Part shown: in pieces, positions 1-8,282 of the stretch
How the letters are laid out: every line of letters starts with the position of its first letter
Numbering within the stretch: position 1 is the stretch's first letter
Origin: Bacteroidaceae bacterium
GTDB taxonomy: Bacteria; Bacteroidota; Bacteroidia; Bacteroidales; Bacteroidaceae
Reading direction: 5' to 3'
Assembly (NCBI GenBank): GCA_017524545.1
Contig: JAFXVN010000039.1
Span: forward strand, 1 to 64,000
Length of the DNA stretch: 64,000 nucleotides
Made by a program: the position numbers and the translations under genes
Notes under the pieces: generated by a model
Databases searched by the model: none
Told to the model about the DNA's origin: nothing
Seen by the model: the letters and a program-made list of their open reading frames with translations, nothing else

Positions 1-162
1 AACTCAAAGATGATTAGTAGTCAAGTTTTGCAAAATATTGCACATACATACAATTTTTGTGGTTTGCAAAAGTTAAATACGTTAAAAATTCATCTTTTCT
101 TAAACCCATAGAATCTATGTAATCACTTTTCTACCATTTAATATGCAAGTTGTTGATATAAA

Positions 163-726
163 ATGACTTGCAAATACTATGGCTGCACAAGCCTAACCTC
201 CATCACCATACCAAATAGTGTGACGAGCATAGGCAGCAATACATTCTCTAAATGCACCAACCTGATCTCTGTGACTTTGGAAAGTAATTCCTTCGTTTCT
301 ACACCACAAAACAACTACAACTCAATAAAATCAATATTTGGTGAACAAGTTAAGACGTATGTGATTGGTAAGGAGGTGACAAGCATCGGCAATCATGTCT
401 TTTCTGGTTGCACCAACCTGACCTCTGTCACAATACCCAACAGCGTAATAAGCATCGGCAACGGGGGCTTCTATGGTTGCTGTGGTCTGACTTCCATTAC
501 AATCCCAAGCAGCGTGACAAGCATCGGCAGCGAAGCCTTCTATAATTGCAGCAGCCTAACCTCCGTCACAGTAAAAGCGACAACACCTCCAACAATTTAT
601 TCTTATGCTTTCAGCAATCAGAGCAATACAACTTTATATGTTCCCGTCGGATATAAAGCTGCATATCAAACAGCTTATGATTGGCAGAACTTCAAGGAAA
701 TCATAGAGATTGAGATGGGGGATTAA
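163..726 (+). pseudogene. BspA-like leucine-rich repeat protein, 5'-truncated
   Basis: The 187-residue frame is made of BspA/LRR_5-type repeats of the form CTSLTSITIPNSVTSIG, followed by a C-terminal segment ending near YKAAYQTAYDWQNFKEI, which is typical of the last repeat in surface BspA proteins. In this family such proteins are secreted adhesins or binding proteins. The first residues (MTCKYYGCTSL) already lie inside a repeat. There is no signal peptide, no capping region and no recognisable promoter in the 160 bases upstream, so I read this as the 3' remainder of a longer gene whose start codon is fortuitous. No sorting domain follows the last repeat. A short intact cytoplasmic LRR protein is the less likely alternative. 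Confidence 0.6.
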
Positions 727-772
727 GCAGCAAATACCACCCTCTGTACGAGCGGCGGCACAATACAAAAAA

Positions 773-806
773 GAGCACCTGCATTCACCTGCGGGTGCTC
801 TTTTTG
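773..806 (+). terminator. Rho-independent terminator after the LRR gene
   Basis: GAGCACCTGC pairs with GCGGGTGCTC around an 8-base loop (one G-T pair), followed by five T residues. It starts about 45 bases after the LRR stop codon. Confidence 0.8.
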
Positions 807-1045
807 TCTTCGCCTTTTAGCACTTCCCTCCTGATTCCGAAACTGGTGGAACAAAATTCGTCCTATTGATCCTAACCCCAAATCGGTGATTTGATGTTTT
901 TCAAGTTATGATGTGTTTTCATTTCACACGAAAACCACGGAAAGAAGTTCTCTGGGCTTCCCTGCGAAACATCGATACGCCTTTCAGTGATTTCTGTGTG
1001 AGAAAACATTGTGTAAGATAATTTTGCGTCCGCAGCTCCCCGAAA
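807..1045. other. Intergenic stretch with a dispersed-repeat copy, no gene seen
   Basis: No convincing coding frame is present between the terminator and the stop codon of the minus-strand ATPase gene. Bases 880-915 match 4994-5029, upstream of the GH95 gene, at 33 of 36 positions. The rest of the stretch shows nothing I can name. Confidence 0.5.
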
Positions 1046-2299
1046 TCACCCTTCCATCAGCCACTTCCATACCGGCACCACGGGTATTCCTTCCTCCATG
1101 CCTTCCTCATCATAAGTAATCAGCAGGCACTTCCAGTCCTCGTGCGCCTTGGCATACTTCACCAGTGGCGGCACCTCCCTGTTGTAAGTGGCCACTTCCT
1201 TGATGCTGTAGGATACCTGTATGGCCAGCTTCTCGTCAGGCACTAAAAAGTCTATCTCCTTATCAGCATTCAGATAATACACATTATCCTTGCCGTATCG
1301 TCTGAATAGTTCCACCGCCACCATGTTCTCTAACAGCGAAGTCTCCGAATTCATCAAGAACAGGTTCAACAACCCGTTGTCAACGAAGTAGTATTTCTTC
1401 TGCGTCTCCTTCTCCGTCAACTTCCCCACCTCGTTCTCCATGGGCAGTATTAGCCAACTATCAGCTGCATATCCTGCATAGTCAATCGTCGTTGGGACAC
1501 TGAGAGCCGATCCCGTAGATACAATCACATTCCTTAAGCGGTTAAACGAAAGAGGCTGCTTCACACTCTCTGCCATTTTCTTGATTAGAATGTTCATCAC
1601 GCGGTCATTTTTGATGTTATTTCGTGCACAGATATCGCCCAGGTAAATTTTCTGGTAAAGACTTGAAAGCATGGCGCGCTTATTCTTAAACGACATAATC
1701 TCTGGCAGACCACCATAATAGAAGTATTCATTCAGATGCCGCTTCACCTCACTTCTCTGGATAGTGTCATACTCCCAATGCTCTTTCAGTTCCACCTGCT
1801 GCGCTGCCAGATACTCTTTGAACGAATATGGATACGCATCAAGGATAAAGAACCGTCCACCCAACGTAGTTGCCACCTCCTTGCTCAGCATCTTCGCATT
1901 GCTGCCAGTCACATACACCCTGTATTTAGCATCTGTTAGTCTCCGCACAAACTTATCCCAGTGCGGAATGTTCTGCACCTCGTCCAGAAACACCACCGGC
2001 TTCTTGCCATACAGTTCCAGATGGGCTTCCAGCAGACTGTTGAAGTCTTCTGTCTGGAATTCCGCCAGACGTTCATCCTCAAAGTCCACAAACAGAATCT
2101 CGTCCCATCCCTTTCCCGCAGCCTGTAGCTGACGCACGCGCTGATACAGCAGGTACGACTTTCCCGCATGTCTCACGCCAACTATCACATAATTACCATT
2201 CTCTTCAAAGTCTATGGGACGGGGCACAATCACTGCCTCATCCACCTCACGCTGCTTACTAATCAGGCACTGCTTTATGACATCTTTACTAATACTCAT
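1046..2299 (-). CDS. AAA-type ATPase with DUF4143-like nuclease-fold C-terminus
   Basis: This is a P-loop ATPase of the AAA_14/DUF4143 family, common and poorly understood in Bacteroidetes. The Walker A motif is GVRHAGKS and the Walker B is VVFLDEVQ. The C-terminal third has the DUF4143 pattern, with a PD-(D/E)XK-like segment (KEIDFLVPDEKLAIQVSYS). I place the start at the ATG ending at 2299; a TTG six codons upstream is also open. A TAAATTTG box lies about 50 bases upstream of that ATG. The gene stands alone, with convergent or unrelated neighbours. Three other ATPase-nuclease-like genes occur in the window (17583, 24149, 31769). The biological role of the family is not settled; I infer no substrate. 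Confidence 0.85.
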   Translation of the reverse strand: MSISKDVIKQCLISKQREVDEAVIVPRPIDFEENGNYVIVGVRHAGKSYLLYQRVRQLQAAGKGWDEILFVDFEDERLAEFQTEDFNSLLEAHLELYGKKPVVFLDEVQNIPHWDKFVRRLTDAKYRVYVTGSNAKMLSKEVATTLGGRFFILDAYPYSFKEYLAAQQVELKEHWEYDTIQRSEVKRHLNEYFYYGGLPEIMSFKNKRAMLSSLYQKIYLGDICARNNIKNDRVMNILIKKMAESVKQPLSFNRLRNVIVSTGSALSVPTTIDYAGYAADSWLILPMENEVGKLTEKETQKKYYFVDNGLLNLFLMNSETSLLENMVAVELFRRYGKDNVYYLNADKEIDFLVPDEKLAIQVSYSIKEVATYNREVPPLVKYAKAHEDWKCLLITYDEEGMEEGIPVVPVWKWLMEG

Positions 2300-2347
2300 A
2301 TAAATCGTATTTAACAAGAATCATGTGGTTTTATTAAGTTTGGTTTG

Positions 2348-2355
2348 CAAATTTA
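2348..2355 (-). promoter_or_regulatory. -7 box TAAATTTG of the ATPase gene
   Basis: This fits the Bacteroidetes sigma-ABfr consensus TAnnTTTG and lies 48 bases upstream of the chosen ATG. No clear -33 TTTG was found. Confidence 0.45.
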
Positions 2356-2483
2356 GGTATTTTCTATAAAACAAGATTAACAAACTCTGTGTTTTTGCAA
2401 TGTTTTCACATTATTTATCACAAACCCTTTTAACTTCCCTTCTATTCCTTTCTATTTAACTTGCGAAGTTGAGTTATTCACAA

Positions 2484-4967
2484 TTATAGGTTTTTGCTCT
2501 GTCCGGCCTTTGTCGTGACCTTCCACTGCTTGCTGCCTTGGGTGATGACCAGCTTTCCTGTCGGGGAGTTGGCCGGACGTTTGTCGTGAATGGTCAGCGA
2601 TGTGATTTTTCCGCTCTTCCAAGCGAAATCCAGTTCGTAGCCGCCACGTGCGCGGATGCCCTTGATGCTTCCACTTGCAGCCCAGGCTTTTGGCAGGGCG
2701 GGCAACAGCTCGATGCGGGCTGTAAGGTTCTTGGAGGTTGAGAAATCCGTGAGTCTGCTCTGCATCAGCATTTCCATCACACCGGCGCAACCACCGAAGT
2801 TTCCGTCAATCTGGAAAGGTGAGTGTGCGTCGAGCAGGTTCGGATAGGTGCCTCCACCCCTGCGTTGTCCCGGGCCTTGGTATTCGTCGGGGGAGATATA
2901 GTTGAGCAACACGCGGTAGATGTGGTAGGCAGCTTCCGCCTCATGCAGACGGGCTTGCAGGTTCACACGCCAGCCTGTACTCCAGCCTGTTGTCCTGTCG
3001 CCTTTTATCTCCAGCGTCCGCTTGCAGGCAGCAGCCAGGTCGGGCGTGGCAGCCACGGTGATGTGGTGGCCGGGATAAAGTCCGAACAAGTGTGACTGGT
3101 GGCGGTGGTGTGGGTCTTGGTCGGCCCAGTCGTGATACCACTCCTGCAAATTGCCGTTCTTGCCGATGCGGTATGGCAACAGCTTGGCAATGGTCTTGTT
3201 CAGGCGGTCGATGTATTCCTTCGGCTCGCCCAGTACCAGTGCGGCATCGCGGGTGTCAATCAGGCATTCCTTAATCATGGCGATGTCGGCAAATCCGCCA
3301 TACACCGTGCGACCGTCATAGCCGTCGGGGGTTCTGTAGATGTTCTCAGGCGAAGTGGCCGGAGCCGTCAGCAGGTAGCCGTCCTTTTCCACGAGCCAGC
3401 CCAGGCAGAAGTCGGCGGCACCCTTCAGCACGGGATAGACCTCGCGCAGGTAGTCCTTGTCCATGCAGAACGTATAGTGTTCCCACAGGTGGGTGCTAAT
3501 CCATGCGCCACCCGTGTTCCAGTTTGCCCATGAGGGGTCGCCTCCATGCTCGCCCACGGGACAGGTCATACCCCAGATGTCGCTGTTGTGGGCCAGACAC
3601 CAGCCCTCTTGTACACCGTAGTATGCCTTGGCCGTCGCCGTGCCGGTCACGGGCAGTTTGCGTATGAAGCCCAGCAAAGCCTGGTGCATTTCGCCCAGGT
3701 TGCCTGTCTCGGCAGGCCAGTAGTTCTCTTCCACGTTGATGTTGCAGGTGTAGTTGCACGACCATGGTGGCAGGATTTTCTCGTTCCACAGTCCTTGCAG
3801 GTTGGCTGGAACGCCTGAAGTGCGCGAGCAGGAAATCAGCAGGTAGCGCCCGTAGTTGAAGTAGAGTTCCTCCAGGTCGGGGTTGCTTTCCTGCTTCACC
3901 GTATAGTCCAGCAGTTGCTCTTCCGTCGTCTTTGCCTGAATGGCGGGGTCGGTCGTGCCGAAATCAATGCTGACCCGGTTGAAGAAAGGCGTGTAGTCTG
4001 CCTCATGTCGTTGCCGCAGTTCGTCGTATGCCTTGCCCACGGCCTGGTCGATGCGGTTGCGTACCAGAGCCTTGTAGTTGCGTCCCTCCTTTACGGGGTC
4101 TTTGTCGTTGCCGTTGAAACTGGTCACGTTGGCAATCAGGACGATGGCCTCGGTGCAGTCCGTCAGTTGCAGTTCGTCGTTGTTCGCCACTTTTACCTGT
4201 CCGTCCTTGTTCAGCACACGGATAAAGGTGCGGAAGTGGATGCTTCGGTTGCTGTCGTATTGGAAACTGTTGCCGCCGCCTACATAGTTGGGCTTGCTGG
4301 TCCAGGCTGCATAGCCGTCAATGGTCATTTCGGCCACGTTCTCCCTGCTCACGTTTGCCCGCTGCTGGTTGGCCAACTGGCAGTGGTAGCCGAACCGCTG
4401 GTTCAGCTTGCTGCCGCCAAGGGCTTGTAGGTGGATGACGATGACGGAGTCGGGGGCCGAGGCAAAATACTCGCGCAACTGACTGGCTGTCTGAACCGTG
4501 GCGATGGCTTTGCTGATGTCGAGTGTCCGCGAATAGTCAGCAAGGAGGTTGGTATCTGTCGCTGTCGTGTTGCGGATGGTCAGTGTGCCCAATGGCTGAT
4601 AGTTCTGGGTGTAGTGCCCCTGAACGGCCTTTTGCAGTTCGTCGGCTCGGCGGTAGTCCTCATTGAAAAGTGCTTCGCGGATGCCCTGAATAGCTTTGTG
4701 GGCATCGGGCGAATAGACTTCACGGTCGGGTTCGCCCGTCCACAGCGTGATGTCGTTCAGCGAAATGCGCTCTTCGTCCATACCGCCATACACCATGGCA
4801 CCCTGTGTGCCGTTGCCGATGGGCAGGGCCTCTTCAAAGAAGGTGGCGGGTTTGTCGTAATGAAGCAGGCAGGACTGAGCCTTTGCCTCCATGCCCAGTA
4901 ACAATGTTGAAATCAGTGTCAGCCCACGTAGGTTGTCAAGGCTGTTGAAAAGGAAACGTGTTTTCAT
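2484..4967 (-). CDS. GH95 alpha-L-fucosidase/galactosidase
   Basis: This 827-residue secreted glycoside hydrolase belongs to family 95, whose members remove alpha-1,2-linked L-fucose or alpha-L-galactose from glycans by inversion. An N-terminal signal peptide ends near EAKAQS. The N-terminal family signature (PIGNGTQGAMVYGG, ISLNDITLWTGE) is intact. The residues matching the characterised bifidobacterial catalytic set are visible: N409 and N411 in CNINVEENYWP, E541 in TSPEN as general acid, and D721 in QIDGNFGG. Length is normal for the family. The upstream intergenic region carries two repeat families, and the gene is probably transcribed alone. Whether the substrate is fucose or galactose cannot be decided from sequence alone. 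Confidence 0.93.
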   Translation of the reverse strand: MKTRFLFNSLDNLRGLTLISTLLLGMEAKAQSCLLHYDKPATFFEEALPIGNGTQGAMVYGGMDEERISLNDITLWTGEPDREVYSPDAHKAIQGIREALFNEDYRRADELQKAVQGHYTQNYQPLGTLTIRNTTATDTNLLADYSRTLDISKAIATVQTASQLREYFASAPDSVIVIHLQALGGSKLNQRFGYHCQLANQQRANVSRENVAEMTIDGYAAWTSKPNYVGGGNSFQYDSNRSIHFRTFIRVLNKDGQVKVANNDELQLTDCTEAIVLIANVTSFNGNDKDPVKEGRNYKALVRNRIDQAVGKAYDELRQRHEADYTPFFNRVSIDFGTTDPAIQAKTTEEQLLDYTVKQESNPDLEELYFNYGRYLLISCSRTSGVPANLQGLWNEKILPPWSCNYTCNINVEENYWPAETGNLGEMHQALLGFIRKLPVTGTATAKAYYGVQEGWCLAHNSDIWGMTCPVGEHGGDPSWANWNTGGAWISTHLWEHYTFCMDKDYLREVYPVLKGAADFCLGWLVEKDGYLLTAPATSPENIYRTPDGYDGRTVYGGFADIAMIKECLIDTRDAALVLGEPKEYIDRLNKTIAKLLPYRIGKNGNLQEWYHDWADQDPHHRHQSHLFGLYPGHHITVAATPDLAAACKRTLEIKGDRTTGWSTGWRVNLQARLHEAEAAYHIYRVLLNYISPDEYQGPGQRRGGGTYPNLLDAHSPFQIDGNFGGCAGVMEMLMQSRLTDFSTSKNLTARIELLPALPKAWAASGSIKGIRARGGYELDFAWKSGKITSLTIHDKRPANSPTGKLVITQGSKQWKVTTKAGQSKNL

Positions 4968-4993
4968 ATTTCAATAGGTTATGTTTAAATCGT

Positions 4994-5029
4994 AAATCGG
5001 TCATTCGATGTTTTTCAAATTATGATGTG
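4994..5029. repeat. Dispersed 36-bp repeat, second copy at 880-915
   Basis: The two copies are about 4.1 kb apart, both intergenic and in the same orientation. They differ at three positions. The shared core includes GATGTTTTTCAA and TATGATGTG. This copy ends 27 bases upstream of the GH95 start codon. Confidence 0.7.
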
Positions 5030-5062
5030 GCTGGAAGCCAATGCAGCTGAGTAATCGGGGAA

Positions 5063-5128
5063 AGCGTGCTGTAAAACCTCACAGAGCGTGCCATAAAACT
5101 TCATATAACGTGTTCACTAATTATTTTC
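5063..5128. repeat. Three 22-bp tandem units (AGCGTGC...TAAAAC)
   Basis: AGCGTG-like motifs recur at 5063, 5085 and 5107, exactly 22 bp apart, and the first two are followed by TAAAAC. The third unit runs into the 21-bp palindromic array that follows, making one composite element in the GH95/transporter intergenic space. Confidence 0.6.
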
Positions 5129-5206
5129 AAGCTTTGAAAATCTATTTTCAAGGCTTGATAATATATTTTCAAAGCTTGATAATATATTTTCACGCCTTGA
5201 AAATAA
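5123..5206. repeat. Palindromic array E1: four 21-bp units
   Basis: There are four direct units of 21 bp, each starting ATTTTCA, with a core like CAAGGCTTG. The whole array is bounded by a perfect inverted repeat, TAATTATTTTCAAG on the left and CTTGAAAATAATTA on the right. The sequence TAACGAGCC follows. A homologous four-unit array (E2) lies at 40007-40090. One frame would encode the heptad KIYYQAL, but I regard the unit as DNA or RNA structure rather than protein. Confidence 0.85.
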
Positions 5207-5312
5207 TTATATAACGAGCCTAAAAGACTTTTATGCCGTGTTGTGGGGAGGTTCATTTCGTGTTTCTCGAGAGTTTGTTCCCTGTTGAAAAGCGTTTTAC
5301 TTTGATTTGTGT

Positions 5313-6269
5313 TTATACGTTCTTCCGGCGGTGTTGCCAGAGTTCGTAGGAGTTTATCAGGTTTTGCCAAAGGACATAGCAGCCTGCACCGACGCTGGAA
5401 AGCGGACTCAGATACAGCCACGCTACCCAGATAGCCAGAGCCGTGTTCTTCTGGAACATTCCCTGAACAGCACAACACTTCACACGATAATGACTTCCGA
5501 TTATGTTCCCGACAACGTACTGGAAGATGGAGGTCAGCAGCGTCAGCAAAGCAATGTATAGGAGCACCATCGAGCCAGAGTCGGATTGCAGGATGTTGCG
5601 CAGCGTCACGCCTGCCGTGATGGAGAGGGAGAAACCCCAACAATAGAAGCCAAGGTCGGAACGCGACGCGATGTAGCGACGCACAGGCTCCACCCAATGA
5701 CGCACGATGTAGCCCATCGCAAGTGGCAGGACAAGGATGACGGCCATCTTGCGCAAGATGACAAGGAAGGCCGACAGGAAGGTGGCACCCGTGGCAGGTT
5801 CCAGCAAGGGGAAGACTGCTGGAATGAGCACTGCGCCAACCAGGGAGGAAAGCAGGGTGAAGGTGGTCATCTGGGTGATGTCGCCGCCCAGCTTGGCCGT
5901 TACGACAGGAGCTGCCGTGGCACAGGGCGCAATGATGCAGACAAGCACCGCCTCGAGCATCCACTTCACCGACTGACCGGCTCCGGCATCTTCCAATGCA
6001 AGGATGGCGGCAACCGTCAGCCCAACAAGCACCAGTTGCAGGAAGACAATCGCCAAGTGCCAGCGGCACAGGCGCATGAGGTGGAAGTCAACCTTGGAAA
6101 ACGTGACGAAGAGCGTGGCAAAGACCGATAGGGGAAGGATGGTCTCGCAAACTGGTCCCAGCACCTGTGCAGCAGGTTCCAATGGCGGCACGTATGCGAA
6201 GAGCAGGTACAACACACTCCCCACCACGATTGCCACGGGCAGGGTCCAATTCTTCAGGAACTGCCTCAT
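5313..6269 (-). CDS. BASS-family (bile acid:sodium symporter-like) transporter
   Basis: This 318-residue inner-membrane protein has about nine or ten hydrophobic segments. It has the BASS superfamily pattern of an internal repeat with a polar break in the fourth helix (APCATAAPVVTAKLGGD) and a later FQKNTALAIW segment. Family members move organic anions such as bile acids, pantoate or keto acids with sodium; the substrate here is unknown. The start lies 15 bases after the stop of the SecB-like gene, so the two are probably cotranscribed. Palindromic array E1 lies downstream. The family assignment is good; nothing in the sequence supports a particular substrate. Confidence 0.85.
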   Translation of the reverse strand: MRQFLKNWTLPVAIVVGSVLYLLFAYVPPLEPAAQVLGPVCETILPLSVFATLFVTFSKVDFHLMRLCRWHLAIVFLQLVLVGLTVAAILALEDAGAGQSVKWMLEAVLVCIIAPCATAAPVVTAKLGGDITQMTTFTLLSSLVGAVLIPAVFPLLEPATGATFLSAFLVILRKMAVILVLPLAMGYIVRHWVEPVRRYIASRSDLGFYCWGFSLSITAGVTLRNILQSDSGSMVLLYIALLTLLTSIFQYVVGNIIGSHYRVKCCAVQGMFQKNTALAIWVAWLYLSPLSSVGAGCYVLWQNLINSYELWQHRRKNV

Positions 6270-6284
6270 AAAACGGGGAGAGGG

Positions 6285-6782
6285 TCAGGCTGTGCCGAGG
6301 GTGCCGTCCAAGGGGATGGCATTGGCTGTGGGCTGCTGCTGGGGAACACGCTTGAAGGCGATGTTGTTGCGGAGCATCTGGCCGGGGTTGACGAGCGGCA
6401 GAATCTGCTTTGGGATGCCAGCCTCTTCGCTGCGCACCGCCATGATGCCGCGTGCAGAGCCGATGGTGATGTCCGCCATGTGCTGAACGAGTCCTGCGGG
6501 CAGCACCCACTGGTCTTCGTTGAGCTGGTAGAGCGAGCTCCAGCTGTCGCGGGTGAACTCGAAGACCGTCTGCACGCCGAGGATGAGCTGCGTGATGTCG
6601 TTCTTCTTATACTCGAAGTTGGCATTGCAGCGCACGACACGCTTGTCGGTTTCGCAGTTGAACTGCAACTGGTTGTTAATCTGCATCTCGCCCTCGGGCC
6701 ATTCGCTGGCAAGGTTGACGAACTGCAACTGCTTGACGTCCATCAAGCGGAACTGAATCTGGATTTGCTTCTGTTGTTGCAT
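6285..6782 (-). CDS. Small conserved protein, possibly SecB-like fold
   Basis: This 165-residue soluble protein has no signal peptide. A beta-rich N-terminal half (FRLMDVKQLQFVNL, INNQLQFNCE) is followed by a helical segment ending in ITIGSARGIMAVR and ILPLVNPGQML. That order and the ITIGSxRG motif resemble SecB-superfamily chaperones of Bacteroidetes, which hold unfolded or exported proteins. The similarity is weak by eye, so the chaperone role is inference. The gene lies 18 bases downstream of the DUF4886 gene and 15 bases upstream of the transporter gene, within the minus-strand run that starts with pfkB. Confidence 0.6.
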   Translation of the reverse strand: MQQQKQIQIQFRLMDVKQLQFVNLASEWPEGEMQINNQLQFNCETDKRVVRCNANFEYKKNDITQLILGVQTVFEFTRDSWSSLYQLNEDQWVLPAGLVQHMADITIGSARGIMAVRSEEAGIPKQILPLVNPGQMLRNNIAFKRVPQQQPTANAIPLDGTLGTA

Positions 6783-6800
6783 ACTTTATTGTTGTGGGAG

Positions 6801-8282
6801 TTATTTTTTGCTTTTTATTGTCACTGCATTGAGGTAGTAGAAGAGGTTGGGGCTGTTGTTGTAGGAGCCGGGCATGACGGTGAGCGTCACCTGTCCGTCT
6901 GCTGTGGGGCGGACGCCCTTTATGACAGCCGTATCCTTGAAATTGTTGGCGGACTGGATGGCAGCGGCCTTTGTTTCCTCGCCTTGAAGGATGAAGCTTG
7001 TCTGGCGGAAGTCCTGGCAGTTGTCACGCGAGGAAAAGAAGGTGAAGTCGTAGGTCAGTTCGGGGTTGAGGTGGCTCAGTCGCAGCGTGGCGCTCTGCCG
7101 AGGTCCCGCCGCCCCGCCGAACTTGCCTGCCGCGTAGCCCCAGAGCGACGACTGAGACACGTCGGCAGGCATGAGCATCTTGGTTGTCGTATAGGCAGCT
7201 CCGCCCTTGTTCGAGCCGCCGAAGTCGCCGGTGAAGGTCACGAGGATGCCCGTGGGGTTCATGTTGCTGTCGATGATGCTGGTGTGCGTGCGCAAGGCAG
7301 GCGTAATGTCATTCCAAGCGGGGTCGGTCGTGCTGTCGGCTCCGAAGTTGAGCTTCACCAGTCCTGTCGGCACAATGTCGTTGACGACAGGGAAGCCCTC
7401 CCCTTCGAGCACGGTACGTTCAAAGGGGCGTGCCACCGCCTCGTGCGCTGCCACTTGGCAGGTGTGGGCCGTCACGAAGTCCACGCCCTCGGGACGGTAG
7501 CTGAAACCCACTGGCGAGATGCCGGTAATGGTTTCCAACCAGACGCAGGCTGCCGTGTAGCGTCCCATCTTCAGGTCCAGATGGTAGCCGTCGCGGTTCA
7601 TGTTGTCGCCCAGGTAGGTGGTGCGGGCATTCTGAATGGCAGTTCCGCTTGGCACCACGAAACTCAGTTCCGGATGCATGGCCGTGGCGTATTGCACCGC
7701 CTGGCAGATGCTGTCGTACATCACCTCCTGGCGGTTGCCATAGTTGGCGAAGCCGCCATGCGTGCTGTCGTGGGAATAGGCCCAAGTCTGGTGGTAGCCG
7801 TAGATGGCGTTGGGATTCGTCTGCAGGCTCTGCGTATATCCGATGAGTTCGGACAGGTAAGGCTCGAAGGTCGTGGTGAGACCCGACTCCTGGCTCACCT
7901 GCTGAAAGGTGATGTACTGCCAGGGTTCGTCGGTGATGATGTCGGCCAGGGCGGAGTGGGGTCTGTTGGTGCGGCGGCCGTCCTGCACCTTGCGGTACTC
8001 GAAGGTGTTGTTGGCCTCGGTGACATCAATCCAATGCGACTGGAAGCCCTGCCCGCCACGGTAGGCATTGCCGATAATCATCTTCACGCCCGCCTCCTGC
8101 GCCAATTCCCATAGATACTGCTCCACGGCATCCTGCGAGAAGCTGTTGCCGATGGCAAGCACACGGACGATGCTGTCCTGCTGCAAGGAATCGACCTGCG
8201 CACGGGCAAATTGAATGTTGAAAATTGAAAATTGGAAGCAGAGCAGGAGCCCAAGCGCCTTTTGAATTTTGAATTTACTCAT
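6801..8282 (-). CDS. DUF4886 SGNH-hydrolase-like secreted protein
   Basis: This 493-residue exported protein contains the DUF4886 domain, an SGNH/GDSL-like esterase fold: the nucleophile block is VLAIGNSFSQDA, with GxND-type regions and GYHLDLKMGRYTAACVW later. A C-terminal beta-sandwich-like region begins around residue 330 and may bind carbohydrate. The probable role is removing ester groups from glycans; the substrate is unknown. Its ATG overlaps the stop codon of the S41 protease gene (ATGA), which indicates translational coupling. The signal peptide (MSKFKIQKALG...FARAQ) is largely encoded by AT-rich short repeats of the AATTTTGAA type. Confidence 0.85.
   Translation of the reverse strand: MSKFKIQKALGLLLCFQFSIFNIQFARAQVDSLQQDSIVRVLAIGNSFSQDAVEQYLWELAQEAGVKMIIGNAYRGGQGFQSHWIDVTEANNTFEYRKVQDGRRTNRPHSALADIITDEPWQYITFQQVSQESGLTTTFEPYLSELIGYTQSLQTNPNAIYGYHQTWAYSHDSTHGGFANYGNRQEVMYDSICQAVQYATAMHPELSFVVPSGTAIQNARTTYLGDNMNRDGYHLDLKMGRYTAACVWLETITGISPVGFSYRPEGVDFVTAHTCQVAAHEAVARPFERTVLEGEGFPVVNDIVPTGLVKLNFGADSTTDPAWNDITPALRTHTSIIDSNMNPTGILVTFTGDFGGSNKGGAAYTTTKMLMPADVSQSSLWGYAAGKFGGAAGPRQSATLRLSHLNPELTYDFTFFSSRDNCQDFRQTSFILQGEETKAAAIQSANNFKDTAVIKGVRPTADGQVTLTVMPGSYNNSPNLFYYLNAVTIKSKK

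Noticed and set aside
5123..5206. CRISPR array
   Set aside because: Units are directly adjacent with no unique spacers and no cas genes occur nearby. The same holds for E2, E3 and the 20611 array.
5101..6069. Protein frame ending in repeated KIYYQAL heptads
   Set aside because: It runs against the BASS transporter gene in a different frame and its heptads come only from the 21-bp array. The second array, E2, gives a similar unsupported frame.
6480..8114. Long plus-strand open frame opposite the DUF4886 and SecB-like genes
   Set aside because: Shadow of two convincing minus-strand genes; no family resemblance and no promoter.
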